Below are positions 25,756 through 33,976 of a stretch of DNA of 38,906 bases, piece after piece. The position numbers and the translations under genes were made by a program. Source of the stretch: Acidobacteriota bacterium (GTDB lineage Bacteria > Acidobacteriota > Aminicenantia > Aminicenantales > Saccharicenantaceae); contig JAWSUF010000006.1 of the NCBI GenBank assembly GCA_033549365.1, positions 205,472-244,377 of the forward strand, written 5' to 3'. The notes beneath the pieces were generated by a model that did not search any database, had not been told where the DNA came from, and worked only from the letters and a program-made list of their open reading frames with translations. Every line of letters starts with the position of its first letter. The first letter of the stretch is position 1.

Positions 25756-26281
25756 AGCTCTCTACCGCTGGCGCGTGCGAACGGGAACCGTCTTCATTCT
25801 GGCCGTGGGCGTCCTGGCCCGGCCCACCATCTTGTCCCTCGCCGCGGGGGGCGCCGTGGCCCTTGCAGGACTGGCCCTGAGAGCCTGGGCCTCCGGCCAC
25901 CTGAACAAGGAAAAAATTTTGGCCGTATCCGGTCCCTACCGCCACACCCGGAATCCCCTCTATCTCGGCAATCTGATCATCGGAGCCGGCGTCGCGGTCA
26001 CGGCCCGCTCCTGGCCCGTTCTGGCACTCCTGACGGCATACTTCGGCGTCTTTTATCCATTGATCATCGTCAAGGAACGGAAACGGATGCGCCGTCTGTT
26101 CATGGAAAAATACGATGATTTCGCAAAAAAAGTGCCGCTGTTTTTTCCCGGTCTACGCCGCGCCGCCCGCAACGGGACCCGTTTCGATCGCCGCCTGTAC
26201 ACGATTAACCGGGAATATCGGGCCGCCGTCGCCACCCTGATCGTCTGGCTCGTCCTGGCCGCCAAAATGATTCTATTATAG
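25733..26281 (+). CDS. isoprenylcysteine carboxyl methyltransferase-like membrane protein
   Basis: A 182-residue membrane protein with four to five hydrophobic segments. It carries GPYRHTRNPLYLGNLII, the SAM-binding signature shared by the ICMT and phospholipid-methyltransferase families, followed by VKERKRMRRLFMEKYDDFAKKVP. The substrate is unlikely to be a prenylated protein in a bacterium; a lipid or small isoprenoid is more plausible. It overlaps the heptosyltransferase by 23 bp, so it belongs to the same operon, possibly in envelope lipid modification. The C-terminal 40 residues contain an extra membrane segment ending near the stop. Confidence 0.8.
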   Translation: MTDHPIVEALYRWRVRTGTVFILAVGVLARPTILSLAAGGAVALAGLALRAWASGHLNKEKILAVSGPYRHTRNPLYLGNLIIGAGVAVTARSWPVLALLTAYFGVFYPLIIVKERKRMRRLFMEKYDDFAKKVPLFFPGLRRAARNGTRFDRRLYTINREYRAAVATLIVWLVLAAKMILL

Positions 26282-26290
26282 AGTTTCACC

Positions 26291-26875
26291 GTGCCGACGG
26301 AAAAACGCATCGCCCGCGTCCGCGAAGTCTTGGCCAAACGCCAGCCCGATCTCCGGGTTGTTCTGGACGCCGTGTCCATCGCCCACAATGCCAGCGCCGT
26401 GGCCCGGACCTGTGACGCCTGCGGCGTTTTATACCTCGACATCATCGCCCCTCAGGCCGAAGCCCTCAAGCTCAACGAAGCCATCACGACACGGGCCGAC
26501 AAATGGCTGGAATGGCGGGTTCACCGGGCCGCCGTCGATTGCCTGCCGGATCTGAAAAAAGCGGGATTCCGAATCGTCGCCGCTCAGATCGGTACCCGAG
26601 CGCTGCCCTACGATCGGATCGATTATACGACTCCCACGGCTCTTGTTTTCGGCAGCGAAGCGGCCGGCCTGACCCCGGAAGCCTTGAGCTACGCCGACGA
26701 AACCATCGCCATCCCCATGGTCGGAATGGTCCAGAGCCTCAATCTCTCGGTTTCCGTTGCGATCGTCCTCTACGAAGCTTTCCGGCAAAGACAGGCCAAG
26801 GGGATGTATGACCGTCCCCGCCTCTCACCCTCCGAACTCGAGCGCCTCGAACGGCAGTGGCTCCTGCCGGACTAA
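26291..26875 (+). CDS. TrmH/SpoU-family RNA 2'-O-methyltransferase
   Basis: A 194-residue SPOUT methyltransferase with the three family motifs in order: IAHNASAVARTCDACGV, ALVFGSEAAGLTPEAL, and IPMVGMVQSLNLSVSVAIVLYEAFRQR. The last two form the knotted SAM site. Spacing and the early N-x-x-A-x-x-R motif look like TrmH, which methylates G18 in the D-loop of tRNAs, so that is the likely role. No extra substrate-binding domain precedes the catalytic one. GTG at 26291, ten nt after the preceding gene, is taken as the start. Its TAA overlaps the stop of the convergent gene. Confidence 0.88.
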   Translation: MPTEKRIARVREVLAKRQPDLRVVLDAVSIAHNASAVARTCDACGVLYLDIIAPQAEALKLNEAITTRADKWLEWRVHRAAVDCLPDLKKAGFRIVAAQIGTRALPYDRIDYTTPTALVFGSEAAGLTPEALSYADETIAIPMVGMVQSLNLSVSVAIVLYEAFRQRQAKGMYDRPRLSPSELERLERQWLLPD

Positions 26876-29601
26876 CGAACGAGCTCAACCCGGGTGACTT
26901 TCGAACCGAGAGGGATGATGGCGGCTCCCCGTTCCTTGGGATAAGCGGCCGTAAGCCGATAATCGCCGGTGCCGGCCGGGCGGGCCGGCTGTTCGATGCG
27001 CAGCCCGGCTTGGGCGACATGCGTATTCCGGGGCGCCAGGGTTATCCTGACTCTTCCATCCGATTCCCGATACTCGACCTTCTCAAAACTTCCGGAATCG
27101 AGAGTCAGCCAAAGCCCCAAGGGAGCCAGATAGACCCGGGAGCGGGCACTGTTCTTCGGGATGACCGAGATCCACCCGACTTCCGGAGCGATCTCGCCGC
27201 CGAAAGCCAGCCGGCCGAAATCCGGGTCATCCACGACATAGGTTCCGGTGTGCATGGCATAGCCGAAAAATCCCGGGCCGTAGTCCCCCGAAATGCCGTC
27301 GATGCGAAGCGTGGAGGGATAGGAGTGAAATGCGGCCGGAGCGAATCCCTCGCGCGTGATGTTGGCAAGCGCCCCCATAACTCCGGCATGACCGACTCTC
27401 AGCAGATAAAGATCTCCTGGTTTTTCCCGGAATGCGGCCAGCACCGGGCCGGCGTTCAGGGCCGATCCGTAGTGGTGAAGCTGGCGTTCGATCCGCCTCA
27501 GTTTTCCGGCATAGACAAAATCCCAGTAGCGCCGGGCGCTTCCGTTGTAGCCCCAGTGCGGGACCGTCGGCATATAGGCCAAAATGGCATCAAGGGTCAC
27601 CTGGGCCTTGTCCTCATAGCCGAAGTATTTCGACCAGGTGTAGACTTCCTCCTGACCCGTGGAATCCCAGGGCATTTCGCTACCGAAGGGATAGGCCAGA
27701 GACCGCCAGAGATCGGCGCGCTTCTTCATGGCCGCTTCGAGTTGTTCCGCGAGTTCGGTCAGCCCTTCCCTCTGCAGATCGAGCAGAATCATGAGGAAAA
27801 TGGTCCCTTCCATCTGACCGAACCGGGCGTATCCCGGAGCCTGTTCGACCATGGCCAGAGCCGTCCGGCAGGCCTTCTCAAGGTACCAATCCCATGTTTT
27901 TTCGGGAACATACCCTTCGGCGTTCCGCGACAAGCGGTAAAAAACCCAATGGGCTGCAGCGACGTGGGGATAATTGTAGGAACGCACCGTGGATTCCGCC
28001 TCTTCCCTTTTCCAAGAGGACCACGAACCGTATTTGACGGCATCGCTGTATGTGCCTTCGGGCATCTTTTCGGGCTCGTAGAAAAACAGGCTTTTCCTGA
28101 CGCCGTATTTCCTGTCGCCTTCACTGTACTGAATGCCGCCCCACAAGGTCTCGAAGAAAAAGCGCCTGAGTTTGGCCAGTTCCCCGGCATCGGGCCGGAC
28201 CAACTGTTTCATAACGGCGGCCACCCAGGAGCCCGCCCCTCCCTCGTCGCTGAGACCGGCGATCCAGGCCCGGTTGTCTTCCAGAACAGGGCTCATGGAC
28301 TCATAGTCATAGGTTATGACCGACGGGCTGCGGCGGAAAAGATCCGACGGGTTGTCGTACCACTGTTCATGGGTGAGGAAACGCCCCATGTCGGAAACGA
28401 CCTCCGCCTCGGGCTTGATGACGTTGTAGTGAACAGACTGTTTCAAGCCGTCGGCATAGGTGACGGTCAAGCGGGCCCTCCCCCACTCCTCGCCGTGAAT
28501 CCGGTAGGTTTTCCAGCCGTTGGGCGCCGGCGCGTCTTCACGCACCGTCAACGCCGCCGCCGGCTCCACGTCCATGGAGCGGACCTCCGCTGAATGGCCG
28601 AGGAACAAGCGGGCGGAGATATCTTTCGGCAGGACATAGCCGGGAATTCCGACGGCGACCGGGCGGCGATGCCCGATCAGCGTCGATTCGACGGCCCGCA
28701 GAGATTCGGACGGAACGAACATCACGCCGTAAACGGCCGACTCGCCGGGATTGAGACGCCTCGATGTCGGACGGTTCCACGGTTCGGCCTCGGACCAGTC
28801 CTCTTCCGCATGAGCCCGGCTGTGAACCATCCATTCATGAAATCCCTCGAACGTCACCCCCCGGGGTGTCGGATCGTCAAGGAGCGGACGATAGGCTTCG
28901 AACGGAGTCCCGGCGTAAGGCAGAACAAGAAGGACGGATCCCCGGCCGTGGAGGCGGGCGACTTGAAGATAACCCGCATCCAGACCGATATACGGATCGG
29001 CAAAGACGCAGGAGGCATGGGCCCGGTCCAGGTCTTTTCCGTGCAGGATGTTGTTGAAAATCAAGGGAATCCCCAGGGAGCCGATTTCGACGGGCCGGTC
29101 ACCGTTGTTCTTCAGGACAAATCGAAGCCCCAGATTTCCGTCACGCACCTCCCAGGTGCGAAGCGCCTGCAGCGGAAAGTCTTCGGCAAGCGTCCCGGCC
29201 AGATCGGACGACGCGAGGCCGCCGGGTCCCGGATCGATGGGTTTCACGGATCCTCGTTCGGCGGCCGTCGAATAGTCCTTCCATCGGCGATCCTCCCCCA
29301 CTCTGACCCTTAAAGTCAGATCGCCCAAATGATAGCAATGGTTGCCTCCGCGGATCTTCAGGTTTTCGGAGGGGGTGTAGTCAAATCCGTCCCCGCCTTT
29401 CGGCCTGAGAGCGGCGACCGTTTGGGACGCCTTGACCAGCTGAAGATGAAAGACCGGCGTGTCAAAATCCAGAATCCCGTCCCTGAGCCCCAGAGTTTCC
29501 GGCAATGCCTCAAGGTTCTTCCATTGAGAAAAAGACGATGTCGCCGGGAAAATCAACCCCAAAACAAGAACCGCCGCGACCGCTTTTTCCCTCCTTATCA
29601 T
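26872..29601 (-). CDS. large secreted glycosidase-like protein (DUF5695-like)
   Basis: A 909-residue protein with a signal peptide (about residues 1-25). The N-terminal half (about 30-400) is beta-sandwich-like with many aromatic and Gly residues. The second half (about 420-720) is helical and rich in Trp and Tyr, with stretches such as SYNYPHVAAAHWVFYRLSR and EMPWDSTGQEEVYTWSKYFG, of the kind found in six-hairpin (alpha/alpha)6 glycosidases. A short C-terminal beta domain completes it. I recall similar proteins under the label DUF5695, but cannot verify this. Glu and Asp residues in WDSTGQEEVY are candidate catalytic residues. AGGAGG lies six to seven nt upstream of the ATG. It is downstream of the PDZ protein gene on the same strand, 74 bp away, so it may be part of that regulon or separate. 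Confidence 0.65.
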   Translation of the reverse strand: MIRREKAVAAVLVLGLIFPATSSFSQWKNLEALPETLGLRDGILDFDTPVFHLQLVKASQTVAALRPKGGDGFDYTPSENLKIRGGNHCYHLGDLTLRVRVGEDRRWKDYSTAAERGSVKPIDPGPGGLASSDLAGTLAEDFPLQALRTWEVRDGNLGLRFVLKNNGDRPVEIGSLGIPLIFNNILHGKDLDRAHASCVFADPYIGLDAGYLQVARLHGRGSVLLVLPYAGTPFEAYRPLLDDPTPRGVTFEGFHEWMVHSRAHAEEDWSEAEPWNRPTSRRLNPGESAVYGVMFVPSESLRAVESTLIGHRRPVAVGIPGYVLPKDISARLFLGHSAEVRSMDVEPAAALTVREDAPAPNGWKTYRIHGEEWGRARLTVTYADGLKQSVHYNVIKPEAEVVSDMGRFLTHEQWYDNPSDLFRRSPSVITYDYESMSPVLEDNRAWIAGLSDEGGAGSWVAAVMKQLVRPDAGELAKLRRFFFETLWGGIQYSEGDRKYGVRKSLFFYEPEKMPEGTYSDAVKYGSWSSWKREEAESTVRSYNYPHVAAAHWVFYRLSRNAEGYVPEKTWDWYLEKACRTALAMVEQAPGYARFGQMEGTIFLMILLDLQREGLTELAEQLEAAMKKRADLWRSLAYPFGSEMPWDSTGQEEVYTWSKYFGYEDKAQVTLDAILAYMPTVPHWGYNGSARRYWDFVYAGKLRRIERQLHHYGSALNAGPVLAAFREKPGDLYLLRVGHAGVMGALANITREGFAPAAFHSYPSTLRIDGISGDYGPGFFGYAMHTGTYVVDDPDFGRLAFGGEIAPEVGWISVIPKNSARSRVYLAPLGLWLTLDSGSFEKVEYRESDGRVRITLAPRNTHVAQAGLRIEQPARPAGTGDYRLTAAYPKERGAAIIPLGSKVTRVELVR

Positions 29602-29675
29602 GCCGTCCTCCTGCCCAGGGTCTTATCATGACCGGGCCGTTGTCGATATCCCGGTGTCACGGCTGTTTTATGCGG

Positions 29676-31307
29676 TTAAATTTTACGGACCAATCTCCTG
29701 AGCCGATTTTTTATATCCTCGGCCGCGGCGCTTCCCTTCTTGGCCATGTCCTCGCGGATTTTAGCCAGTTCTTCCCGGAACGCCTGACCATGCTCGTCGT
29801 TCCAGCGCACAGCCTCGTTTTGGAGCCTATCCGCAAACGCCCGCCAGACGGCGAACCCTTCTTCCCAATCCGGGAGGCGGATCCCGCCGGTCGCTTCTTC
29901 CTCGGCGACTTCAACTTCCAAGCTCAGGCTTTTCTTTTCCCTGAGAATATCCAACTTGATCCAGCTCCCGGACTTGGCATCCTGGATGATGTCGATGAGC
30001 GCGTCGATCGACTCGACACGCCGGCCGGCCGCGGATACGATGACATCGCCGACCCGAAGCCCGGCTTTTTCCGCCGGACCGCCGGGCGTCAGGCTCGAGA
30101 CGAGAAGGCCCCGCCCCTCCCGGACTCCGAAAAACGCCGAGAGTTCCGGATTCAGCTCTTCCAGATAAATGCCGACATAACGCTTCTTTTCAAAGCTCAA
30201 GAGGGGCATGTCCGGGATTTTGAAATCCCTTTTTTCCCGGACGGGCTGCAAAGGCGGAAAAAGGCGCGGGAAGCGGGATTCGAGCTCTCGCCGCGCCTCA
30301 TCTTCGGAGAAAGTTCCGAGTGTCACGTTGACGTCCTCGATTGTCCCTGAACTTTTTTTTACATTCAGGACAAGTTCGCGCCCGGGGAGGCTGCGGCGGA
30401 TTTCCATGGCCATATCTTCCGCCCGGTCCAGCGGTCTCCCGTCAATTTTCAGGATGATATCTCCGGGCTTCAGTCCGGCCCGGGCGGCCGGCCCCCGGCC
30501 GTCCACATCAGTCAGAACAACCTCGCCGCCTTCCTCCTGAAAGATGGAGACGCCCATCCAGCCTCTTTCAACCCGGCCCGTTTTTTTGATCTGATCGGCC
30601 ACGGAAAGAACGATATCAATGGGAACGGCCAGGGCCATGCCGGAGGAGGGCGCTTCCGCCCGGCTCAGGACATATCCCGATCCGACCTGCTCCCGGTCGC
30701 GGAAACCGAACATCACCGGCGCTTCTTCCGTATAAATCCCCCGGAGCAGCCCCATCATGCGCCCTTTTTCATCCAGCACGGGGCCGCCGCTCGATCCGGG
30801 CATGACCCAGACGTTCAATCTCAGCCTGTCATCGGAAACCGAACTGACGATGCCCTGCGTGACCGAAGGCGCTCTCTCCGGAGAGATGCCGATCACACAG
30901 ACCCAGGCTCCCGGACCGGCCTTTTCCGACCGCCCCGGAACATTCAGAGGGCGAAGACCCTTGGCCCGGGTCTTGACGACGGCCAGATGCGTCACCGGAT
31001 CGAAACCCAGAAACTCCGCCTCATATCGTTTTCCGTCATGCGTGATGACCGCAATGGTCTCGTCCCGCGGCGAGATGAGAGCCGTCGTCACGATATGTCC
31101 GTCCCTGTCGATGACGACGCCCGTCGCCACTTTCCGCATGTGATTCTGCGCTTCGACCTGAACCACGGAAGGGAACGCCCGGCGGGTGATTTCGACAATA
31201 CCCTTATCGTTGGGTCCGGCGACCGGAGCTTCCAGCCCCCAAACAGAAGCGATGGGGATCAATCCGAAGATAAGGGCGGCTGCGCCGCTCAGGATTCTTT
31301 TCATCAT
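29676..31307 (-). CDS. DegS/HtrA-like PDZ protein with degenerate protease triad
   Basis: A 543-residue exported protein with a signal peptide (about 1-24), a trypsin-like domain (about 35-235), two PDZ domains (about 246-320 and 377-460) and a charged helical tail (480-543). In active HtrA proteases the triad lies in TNxHV, DLA and GNSGGP. Here the matching positions read VTTALIS (Leu77 for His), VTHLAVVK (His107 for Asp) and PGSSGGPV (Ser173 kept). Proteolysis by the classical mechanism is therefore unlikely; a scaffold, chaperone or sensor role is inferred. The start at 31307 follows AGGAGG by 7 nt. It is third in an operon with an ECF sigma factor and a single-span membrane protein, the position DegS would take in a sigma-E pathway. 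Confidence 0.85.
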   Translation of the reverse strand: MMKRILSGAAALIFGLIPIASVWGLEAPVAGPNDKGIVEITRRAFPSVVQVEAQNHMRKVATGVVIDRDGHIVTTALISPRDETIAVITHDGKRYEAEFLGFDPVTHLAVVKTRAKGLRPLNVPGRSEKAGPGAWVCVIGISPERAPSVTQGIVSSVSDDRLRLNVWVMPGSSGGPVLDEKGRMMGLLRGIYTEEAPVMFGFRDREQVGSGYVLSRAEAPSSGMALAVPIDIVLSVADQIKKTGRVERGWMGVSIFQEEGGEVVLTDVDGRGPAARAGLKPGDIILKIDGRPLDRAEDMAMEIRRSLPGRELVLNVKKSSGTIEDVNVTLGTFSEDEARRELESRFPRLFPPLQPVREKRDFKIPDMPLLSFEKKRYVGIYLEELNPELSAFFGVREGRGLLVSSLTPGGPAEKAGLRVGDVIVSAAGRRVESIDALIDIIQDAKSGSWIKLDILREKKSLSLEVEVAEEEATGGIRLPDWEEGFAVWRAFADRLQNEAVRWNDEHGQAFREELAKIREDMAKKGSAAAEDIKNRLRRLVRKI

Positions 31308-31335
31308 CTCCGTGCCTCCTTGAACTGTCTCCGGC

Positions 31336-31710
31336 TCAATACATGGCATCGAGAAGCATCGCTTCGGAAACCCGTTCGAGGATGTAGATCGTCCGGGGTT
31401 CCGTGTCCGCCGACCGGATCTCGCGACCGTAATCGATGGTTTCCATGACGGGAATGGCGGGGGAACCGGAAGACAAAGCCCCCGGTCCTGCCGCCGCCGT
31501 CCAGTCCGATCCGCCCCGCCGGTCGAGAAGACTCAGCGACAGGATTCCGGCAAGAAACAGCGCCGCTCCGCCGGCCCAGGCCAGCCGGAGACCCCGGTGG
31601 AAAACGAGCCGGCGGCGCTTCTCGGCGGAGAGGCCGGCCATGACGGATTGTTCAAATCCCGCAGGCGCCCGAACCCGGCCGCGCCGGGCCAGAAACTCAA
31701 GATTTTCCAT
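31336..31710 (-). CDS. single-span membrane protein, candidate anti-sigma factor
   Basis: A 124-residue protein with a basic cytoplasmic N-terminal segment (about 1-43), one membrane helix (about 45-63, LAWAGGAALFLAGILSLSLL), and a periplasmic tail of about 60 residues ending in LLDAMY. It overlaps the end of the sigma gene by 14 bp and precedes the PDZ protein by 28 bp. The layout is that of an RseA-type anti-sigma factor between sigma and DegS, although no anti-sigma domain is recognisable and the cytoplasmic part is shorter than the usual sigma-binding region. The hydrophobic C terminus is the type of end PDZ domains bind. The start at 31710 has GAGGTG just upstream. Confidence 0.72.
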   Translation of the reverse strand: MENLEFLARRGRVRAPAGFEQSVMAGLSAEKRRRLVFHRGLRLAWAGGAALFLAGILSLSLLDRRGGSDWTAAAGPGALSSGSPAIPVMETIDYGREIRSADTEPRTIYILERVSEAMLLDAMY

Positions 31711-32278
31711 TCTGCACCTCGTGATCTTCGGGAATCGACCCGCCGCCGACGGCCTTTTGAAGTTTCCGTTTGAGGGCCGATCGGGCGCGGCTGATGCGGG
31801 CTTTGACCGTTCCCACCGGACGGCGGATGATTTCGGCGATTTCCTCCTGGGAAAATCCCTCGATATCCTTGAGGATGATGGGGATGCGGTAGCGGGGATG
31901 AAGCGAGTCCAGGGCCTCCCGGAGGTTGCGAACCAGGCCGGTGTCATCGGGATCTTCGGAGTATGTTCCGGCCTGCCACTCGTTGGGGATGTCGTCCAGG
32001 GAAACCGCCGCCCGGCGCTTGGATCGTTTGAGCTCGGAACGGGCCAGATTTCCGGCAATGGAGTAAATCCACGAGGACAGCGGCGCAATGGGCCGGTATT
32101 TGTCCGCTTTGAAATAGACCCGAATGAACGTTTCCTGGGATAGATCCACGGCCTTCTGATAATCTCCCGTGAAGTGGTAAAGATAATTCACGATCCTGTC
32201 CTTATAGAGCCCGACAAGCCCGGAAAAAGCCTCTTCGTCTCCGGCCTGGACCCGGGCCATCAGCTCCTGCTCGTCCAT
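31697..32278 (-). CDS. ECF-type RNA polymerase sigma factor (minus-strand module)
   Basis: A 193-residue sigma-70 family factor of the extracytoplasmic-function group. Region 2 covers about residues 15-88, with the core-binding and -10 recognition stretches DLSQETFIRVYF and SSWIYSIAGNLARSELKR. Region 4 covers about 120-172, with DIEGFSQEEIAEIIRRPVGTVKARISRAR as the helix-turn-helix that reads the -35 box. The start at 32278 (MDEQELMARV) is the first codon consistent with the family, with GTGAGG just before it. It is co-transcribed with a membrane protein and a DegS-like PDZ protein, and lies back to back with a second sigma gene. Confidence 0.93.
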   Translation of the reverse strand: MDEQELMARVQAGDEEAFSGLVGLYKDRIVNYLYHFTGDYQKAVDLSQETFIRVYFKADKYRPIAPLSSWIYSIAGNLARSELKRSKRRAAVSLDDIPNEWQAGTYSEDPDDTGLVRNLREALDSLHPRYRIPIILKDIEGFSQEEIAEIIRRPVGTVKARISRARSALKRKLQKAVGGGSIPEDHEVQNGKS

Positions 32279-32353
32279 CCTCACTTGATTCAACCTTGAT
32301 CCTTGGGGATTCGTTGCGCTTTTAAGAATAACACAATACAATGAACCGGGCAT

Positions 32354-32383
32354 GGAACTTTTTTCCGGCCATCCTCGTCAATC
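32354..32383 (+). promoter_or_regulatory. sigma-E-like (ECF) promoter before the plus-strand sigma gene
   Basis: GGAACTT (32354-32360) is identical to the E. coli sigma-E -35 consensus. After 16 nt comes GTCAATC (32377-32383), a -10 close to GTCTAA. The predicted start of transcription is at about 32388, practically on the ATG at 32387, suggesting a leaderless, possibly autoregulated mRNA. Which of the two local sigma factors would read it is unknown. Confidence 0.5.
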
Positions 32384-32386
32384 CGG

Positions 32387-32956
32387 ATGAGTTGTGTGAA
32401 TTTGGAAAACGTCATTCAGGAGTGCCTGGAAGGAAAAGCCGGAGCTTGGAACATGCTTGTCGACGCCTATTCCCGAAAAATTTTCAACCTGGCCTACCAG
32501 TTCTCGGGGAGTTACCAGGAGGCCGAGGATCTGACACAGGAGATCTTCATCAAGCTCTACCATTCCCTCGGGAAATACGACGCCGGAAAAAACTTCACGG
32601 CCTGGCTTCTGACTCTCGGCCGCAACCACCTGATCGACCAATACCGGCGGACCCGGCGGGAAAAGACGCAGCGGGACGATTTCGAAGAACACCGGTTCAA
32701 GGCGGGATCTTCGGCCGATCCGGAGGAATCCCTGATCCGGGAGGAAACCCGGAAAAAAGTCTGGGACGGTCTCGACGGCCTGCCGGAAGACATGAGAATG
32801 GCCCTGATTCTCCGGGATATCCAGGGCCATTCCTACGAAGAGATGGCCGAAAGCCTGGATATCCCCCTGGGCACGGTCAAATCCCGGGTCAACCGGGCCC
32901 GGCTTCAACTGGCCCGGCTTCTCCGGGATCGACAAGGAGCGGATCATGACCTGTAA
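32387..32956 (+). CDS. ECF-type RNA polymerase sigma factor (plus-strand module)
   Basis: A 189-residue ECF sigma factor. Region 2 (about 12-82) contains EDLTQEIFIKLYHSLGKY and FTAWLLTLGRNHLIDQYRR. Region 4 (about 128-178) contains LILRDIQGHSYEEMAESL and PLGTVKSRVNRARLQLARL. It is clearly diverged from the neighbouring minus-strand sigma factor. No Shine-Dalgarno sequence precedes ATG 32387; GTG at 32396 is an alternative start if transcription begins slightly downstream. Its stop overlaps the zinc-finger anti-sigma gene by 11 bp, which pairs the two functionally. Confidence 0.93.
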   Translation: MSCVNLENVIQECLEGKAGAWNMLVDAYSRKIFNLAYQFSGSYQEAEDLTQEIFIKLYHSLGKYDAGKNFTAWLLTLGRNHLIDQYRRTRREKTQRDDFEEHRFKAGSSADPEESLIREETRKKVWDGLDGLPEDMRMALILRDIQGHSYEEMAESLDIPLGTVKSRVNRARLQLARLLRDRQGADHDL

Positions 32957-33449
32957 TCGCATGGAAGAGCTTTTTTCCGCTTATCTCGAAGGCGGGCTCG
33001 AAATCGGAGAACAACACCGTTTCGAGGCTCATCTCCGGTCCTGTCCCGAATGCGCCGATCTGCTCGAACGGATGAAGTCGCTCACCGAAAGTCTGGCCGG
33101 TTTTCCCGAAGTCGATGTTCCGCCCCGCCTCGTCGAGCGCCTCCGGGGCATCCCCATCCGGCGGCGGACGTTTCGGCTGTTCACGGATCTTCTGCTTCGG
33201 CCGTCCCTGCAGCCGCTCTATGCCGCTGCGGCAGGTCTTCTCGTCCTCGTCTCCGCCCTGGCCTTCCACCCGGACGGCCCCCGGATTCGGAGGGAAATCG
33301 ACCGCCGGATTCACTTGGGATACGCCCAGGCGGAGCGGCTCGTCGCCCGGGCCGGCGGCCTGACCGGCGAGCTGAGCGCCTATACGGAAACAACCTTCGA
33401 TAAGGTCAAAAATCTTCCGGTTCTGCAAAAAGACACGGAGATTCCATAA
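32946..33449 (+). CDS. zinc-finger anti-sigma factor
   Basis: A 167-residue membrane protein. The N-terminal anti-sigma zinc finger (zf-HC2/ZAS type) has Cys3 and the H-x3-C-x2-C element in HLRSCPEC at residues 29-36. A basic linker (RRRTFRLF) leads to one membrane span (about 94-108, LYAAAAGLLVLVSALAF) and a short C-terminal region that would lie outside. It should hold the co-encoded ECF sigma factor inactive at the membrane until a signal arrives. The ATG at 32946 overlaps the sigma gene; the ribosome binding site AAGGAG lies inside that gene. Confidence 0.88.
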   Translation: MTCNRMEELFSAYLEGGLEIGEQHRFEAHLRSCPECADLLERMKSLTESLAGFPEVDVPPRLVERLRGIPIRRRTFRLFTDLLLRPSLQPLYAAAAGLLVLVSALAFHPDGPRIRREIDRRIHLGYAQAERLVARAGGLTGELSAYTETTFDKVKNLPVLQKDTEIP

Positions 33450-33470
33450 ACAGACTCTTGGAGGAATAAC

Positions 33471-33965
33471 ATGGAAGAAAAAATGATCGTCGCTCCAAAA
33501 CCGCAGAAGTCGCCGGCGGCCGCCGGACTTCTGTCCGCTTTTTTCCCGGGCATCGGCGCCGTCTACAACGGCCAGGTCGCCAAGGGCGTCCTTTTTATCG
33601 TTCTCTTCGCCGGACTGATCACCCTGCAGGGACGCGGCGGACAGCCTTTCACGGCCCTCATGCTGGCCGGTTTCTACATCTATCAGATCATCGAAGCCGT
33701 CCAGTCGGCCCGAGCGATCAATCTGAAAGCCCTTGCGTCCGGAAAGGACACCGCCGAAATCACGGCCCTCACCGAGCCAGGCGAGACGCTTCGCGGATCA
33801 ATCTTCTGGGGCATCGCCCTCATGGCCCTTGGCTTGGTTCTGATCCTGGCCAATTTCGATGTCGTGAGCTATGACAGGCTGATCGACTTCTGGCCGGTGG
33901 TCGTCATCGGCATCGGCTTGAAACTCGTGGCCGAGCATTTCCGCCGCTCCGCCGAAAAACAGTGA
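33471..33965 (+). CDS. membrane protein with TM2-like and LiaF-type transmembrane regions
   Basis: A 164-residue protein. Residues about 17-75 resemble TM2/DUF5683-type membrane domains (AGLLSAFFPGIGAVYNGQVAKG, split by a glycine-rich turn). The C-terminal part (about 108-155) forms two hydrophobic segments around DRLIDFWPVVVIGIGL, the pattern of the LiaI/LiaF-like transmembrane region. A LiaF-like protein modulates envelope-stress signalling in Firmicutes; that this one does so is inference. TTGGAGG precedes the start by 8 nt. It is the third gene of the plus-strand sigma operon. Confidence 0.75.
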   Translation: MEEKMIVAPKPQKSPAAAGLLSAFFPGIGAVYNGQVAKGVLFIVLFAGLITLQGRGGQPFTALMLAGFYIYQIIEAVQSARAINLKALASGKDTAEITALTEPGETLRGSIFWGIALMALGLVLILANFDVVSYDRLIDFWPVVVIGIGLKLVAEHFRRSAEKQ

Positions 33966-33976
33966 AGGAGACGGAC

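Noticed and set aside
26857-28593. Plus-strand open frame (578 codons) opposite the secreted glycosidase-like gene
   Set aside because: It shows shadow composition and no motifs, and its start lies inside the TrmH-like gene; the minus-strand protein has a signal peptide and coherent domains.
31711-32088. N-terminal extension of the 124-aa membrane protein to 32088
   Set aside because: That part lies antiphase within the sigma factor gene and is an Arg/Pro/Ser-rich shadow; a ribosome binding site supports ATG 31710.
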